Assembly: GCA_021816545.1 (NCBI GenBank)
Contig: JAKAXP010000118.1
Coordinates: 1 to 7,319, forward strand
Length of the DNA stretch: 7,319 nucleotides
Origin: Bacteroidota bacterium
GTDB taxonomy: Bacteria > Bacteroidota > Bacteroidia > Bacteroidales > VadinHA17
Reading direction: 5' to 3'
This document shows, one piece after another, positions 5,903 through 7,319 of this stretch (within the stretch, counting starts at the first letter, position 1; every line of letters starts with the position of its first letter). Made by a program: the position numbers and the translations under genes. Under the pieces are notes generated by a model that worked only from the letters and a program-made list of their open reading frames with translations, had not been told where the DNA came from and did no database searches.

Positions 5903-6721
5903 ATGAAGATCAGACCGATAACATTTTTAATGCTTGCTCTCATCGTTACATCATGCGGTGAGTATGAGAAGCTGCTCAAGAGCACTGATTACGAGCTGAA
6001 GAAGCAGAAGGTCTTCGACTATTATGATGATGGCAAATATACGAGGTCAATTGAGCTTCTGTCACAGATACTGCCACGTTTCAGGGCAACCGATCAGGCT
6101 GAACAGCTCAACTGGATCAATGCTCAGGCTCACTTCAGGATTCGTGACTACATGATGGCAGGGCAGTATTACCAGGAGTTTGCGGATACTTATCCGGGGA
6201 GCAATAACGCCGAGGAAGCAGCCTATCTTGCAGCCCTGTGCCAGTACTACCAGAGCCCCAGGCCGGAGCTTGACCAGTCAAACACCAGGCAAGCCATTGA
6301 GAGCTTTACGATATTCATGCAGAGATACCCTACAAGCACCCGGACTGATGACTGCAAGGCGAGGATACTTGAGTTGCAGGAGAAGCTGGTTGAAAAGTCA
6401 TATCTCAGCGCCAGGCTGTACTATGACCTGAAGGAGTACAGGGCAGCAACAATATCTCTTGCCAACAGCCTGAAGGAGTATCCTGATACAAAATACCGCG
6501 AGGAACTTATGTTCCTGAAGCTTGATGCACTTTACCTGTACGCTGTTAACAGCATCCCCGAAAAACAGCTTGAGCGATACCAGACAACACTTGACGAGTA
6601 TTATTCGTTTATAGAAGAGTTTCCGGCGAGCAGGTTTTCAAAGGAAGTTGCAAGGATCTTCGAAAACACGGCGAGGTTCCTGAAGGTTGATACAACCGTG
6701 AAAAAGACTGAAAACAACTGA
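5903..6721 (+). CDS. bamD: Outer membrane assembly lipoprotein BamD
   Basis: A 272-residue lipoprotein subunit of the BAM complex, which with BamA folds and inserts beta-barrel proteins into the outer membrane. Residues 1-17 are a lipoprotein signal peptide and the lipobox is VTSC with Cys18 as the lipidated residue. The mature protein is a chain of TPR-like helical hairpins: about 33-60 (YDDGKYTRSIELLSQILPRF), 67-97 (WINAQAHFRIRDYMMAGQYY), 105-142, 160-193 (ARLYYDLKEYRAATISLANSL) and 200-245. Recurrent F/Y-P endings (TYPGS, RYPTS, EYPDT, EFPAS) are typical of BamD. Length is close to that of known BamD proteins. It starts a rightward cluster with rpoZ 16 bases downstream, an order commonly seen in Bacteroidota. 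As an essential gene it is expected to be constitutively expressed. Confidence 0.93.
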   Translation: MKIRPITFLMLALIVTSCGEYEKLLKSTDYELKKQKVFDYYDDGKYTRSIELLSQILPRFRATDQAEQLNWINAQAHFRIRDYMMAGQYYQEFADTYPGSNNAEEAAYLAALCQYYQSPRPELDQSNTRQAIESFTIFMQRYPTSTRTDDCKARILELQEKLVEKSYLSARLYYDLKEYRAATISLANSLKEYPDTKYREELMFLKLDALYLYAVNSIPEKQLERYQTTLDEYYSFIEEFPASRFSKEVARIFENTARFLKVDTTVKKTENN

Positions 6722-6737
6722 AATCATCAACAAGAAT

Positions 6738-7073
6738 ATGGATTACAAGAAGACATCGGCAGCCTACACAACAATCACAAGGGATATTGACAAGTTCGAC
6801 GCCTCAACGGGCAACATTTACGAGAGTGTCCTGATCTGCAACAGGAGGGCAAACCAGATCTCAGTTGAGATGAAGCAGGAGCTGAACTCGAAGCTGGAAG
6901 AGTTTGCTTCGTTCAATGACAACCTGGAGGAGGTGTTTGAAAACAGGGAGCAGATAGAGATATCCAAGTTCTACGAGCGGCTTCCGAAGCCCACTCTCAT
7001 TGCTCTTGCCGAGTTTGAAGATGGCAAGATATACTACCGCAATCCCGACAAGGAGCAGAAGCAGAAGAAATAA
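6738..7073 (+). CDS. rpoZ: DNA-directed RNA polymerase omega subunit (Bacteroidota type)
   Basis: A 111-residue Rpb6/omega-family protein that helps fold and hold the beta-prime subunit in RNA polymerase. The diagnostic segment is TGNIYESVLICNRRANQIS at 24-42, equivalent to the GNRFDLVLVAARRARQ-like helix of other omegas, and it is followed by a charged helix (43-70). The tail (90-111, AEFEDGKIYYRNPDKEQKQKK) is a feature of the Bacteroidota version. It is longer than E. coli omega (about 90 residues). It sits 16 bases after bamD and 9 bases before coaBC, so the three are almost certainly co-transcribed. Annotation pipelines may call it simply an Rpb6-family or hypothetical protein. Confidence 0.9.
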   Translation: MDYKKTSAAYTTITRDIDKFDASTGNIYESVLICNRRANQISVEMKQELNSKLEEFASFNDNLEEVFENREQIEISKFYERLPKPTLIALAEFEDGKIYYRNPDKEQKQKK

Positions 7074-7082
7074 AGGCATAAC

Positions 7083-7319
7083 ATGCTTGAAGGCAGGAAA
7101 ATACTGCTTGGAGTCACCGGAGGTATAGCAGCCTACAAGGCCGCCGTTATCATCCGGTTGCTTGTTAAGGAGGGGGCAGAGGTAAAGGTCCTGATGACGC
7201 CTCTCGCGAAAGAGTTCATCACGCCGCTTACCCTGGCAACCCTTTCAAAGAATCCGGTCCTGGTCGATTTTTTTGACCCGGAGGACGGGCGCTGGAACAG
7301 TCACATTGACCTGGGTCTC
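7083..7319 (+). CDS. coaBC: Coenzyme A biosynthesis bifunctional protein CoaBC, 5' part
   Basis: The first 79 codons of the phosphopantothenoylcysteine decarboxylase / phosphopantothenate-cysteine ligase, also called Dfp. The gene is cut by the window edge and the full protein is normally about 400 residues. CoaB joins cysteine to 4'-phosphopantothenate and CoaC decarboxylates the product, using FMN, in the route to coenzyme A. Visible are the flavoprotein start GRKILLGVTGGIAAYKA (4-20), TPLAKEFITPLTLATLS (39-55) and His74 in SHIDLGL, the conserved CoaC catalytic histidine (His75 in E. coli Dfp as I recall it). The ATG follows rpoZ by 9 bases, with an AAAGG-like sequence between. No frame break is seen in the part present. 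Confidence 0.95.
   Translation, partial: MLEGRKILLGVTGGIAAYKAAVIIRLLVKEGAEVKVLMTPLAKEFITPLTLATLSKNPVLVDFFDPEDGRWNSHIDLGL

Overview
The window looks like a core-genome stretch of a Bacteroidota chromosome, most likely order Bacteroidales or a near relative. The reasons are two DUF4252 proteins, a DUF4914 protein, the Bacteroidota form of RNA polymerase omega, the gene order bamD-rpoZ-coaBC, and promoter-like TAnnTTTG elements instead of sigma-70 boxes. Genes are closely packed, GC is near 50 percent by eye, and I see no mobile element, CRISPR array, tRNA or rRNA.

Layout. Positions 70-2196 hold four genes read leftward as one likely operon: a secreted DUF4252 protein, an ECF-type sigma factor, a single-pass membrane protein that is probably its anti-sigma factor (overlapping the sigma gene by 35 bases), and a second secreted DUF4252 paralogue. 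Positions 2420-4366 (rightward) encode a 648-residue DUF4914 protein. Its motif series strongly resembles the ATP/metal active site of phosphoenolpyruvate carboxykinase (PEPCK). A strong hairpin terminator near 4387-4408 separates it from a convergent gene at 4463-5710 (leftward). That gene encodes a PLP-dependent alpha-oxoamine synthase of the serine palmitoyltransferase / cysteate acyltransferase type. A divergent intergenic region (5711-5902) carries a TAATTTTG element on each strand. It is followed rightward by bamD (outer-membrane assembly lipoprotein), rpoZ (RNA polymerase omega) and the first 79 codons of coaBC (coenzyme A biosynthesis), which runs off the window.

How the genes fit together. 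The leftward operon reads as a self-contained envelope-to-transcription signalling unit: two exported proteins bracket a sigma/anti-sigma pair. The alpha-oxoamine synthase would make the long-chain base of a sphingolipid or sulfonolipid, and BamD inserts outer-membrane proteins, so much of the window concerns the envelope. The DUF4914 protein is the least understood gene: it appears to be a diverged member of the PEPCK/HPr-kinase P-loop group with unknown substrate, and it is the best candidate here for undescribed biochemistry.
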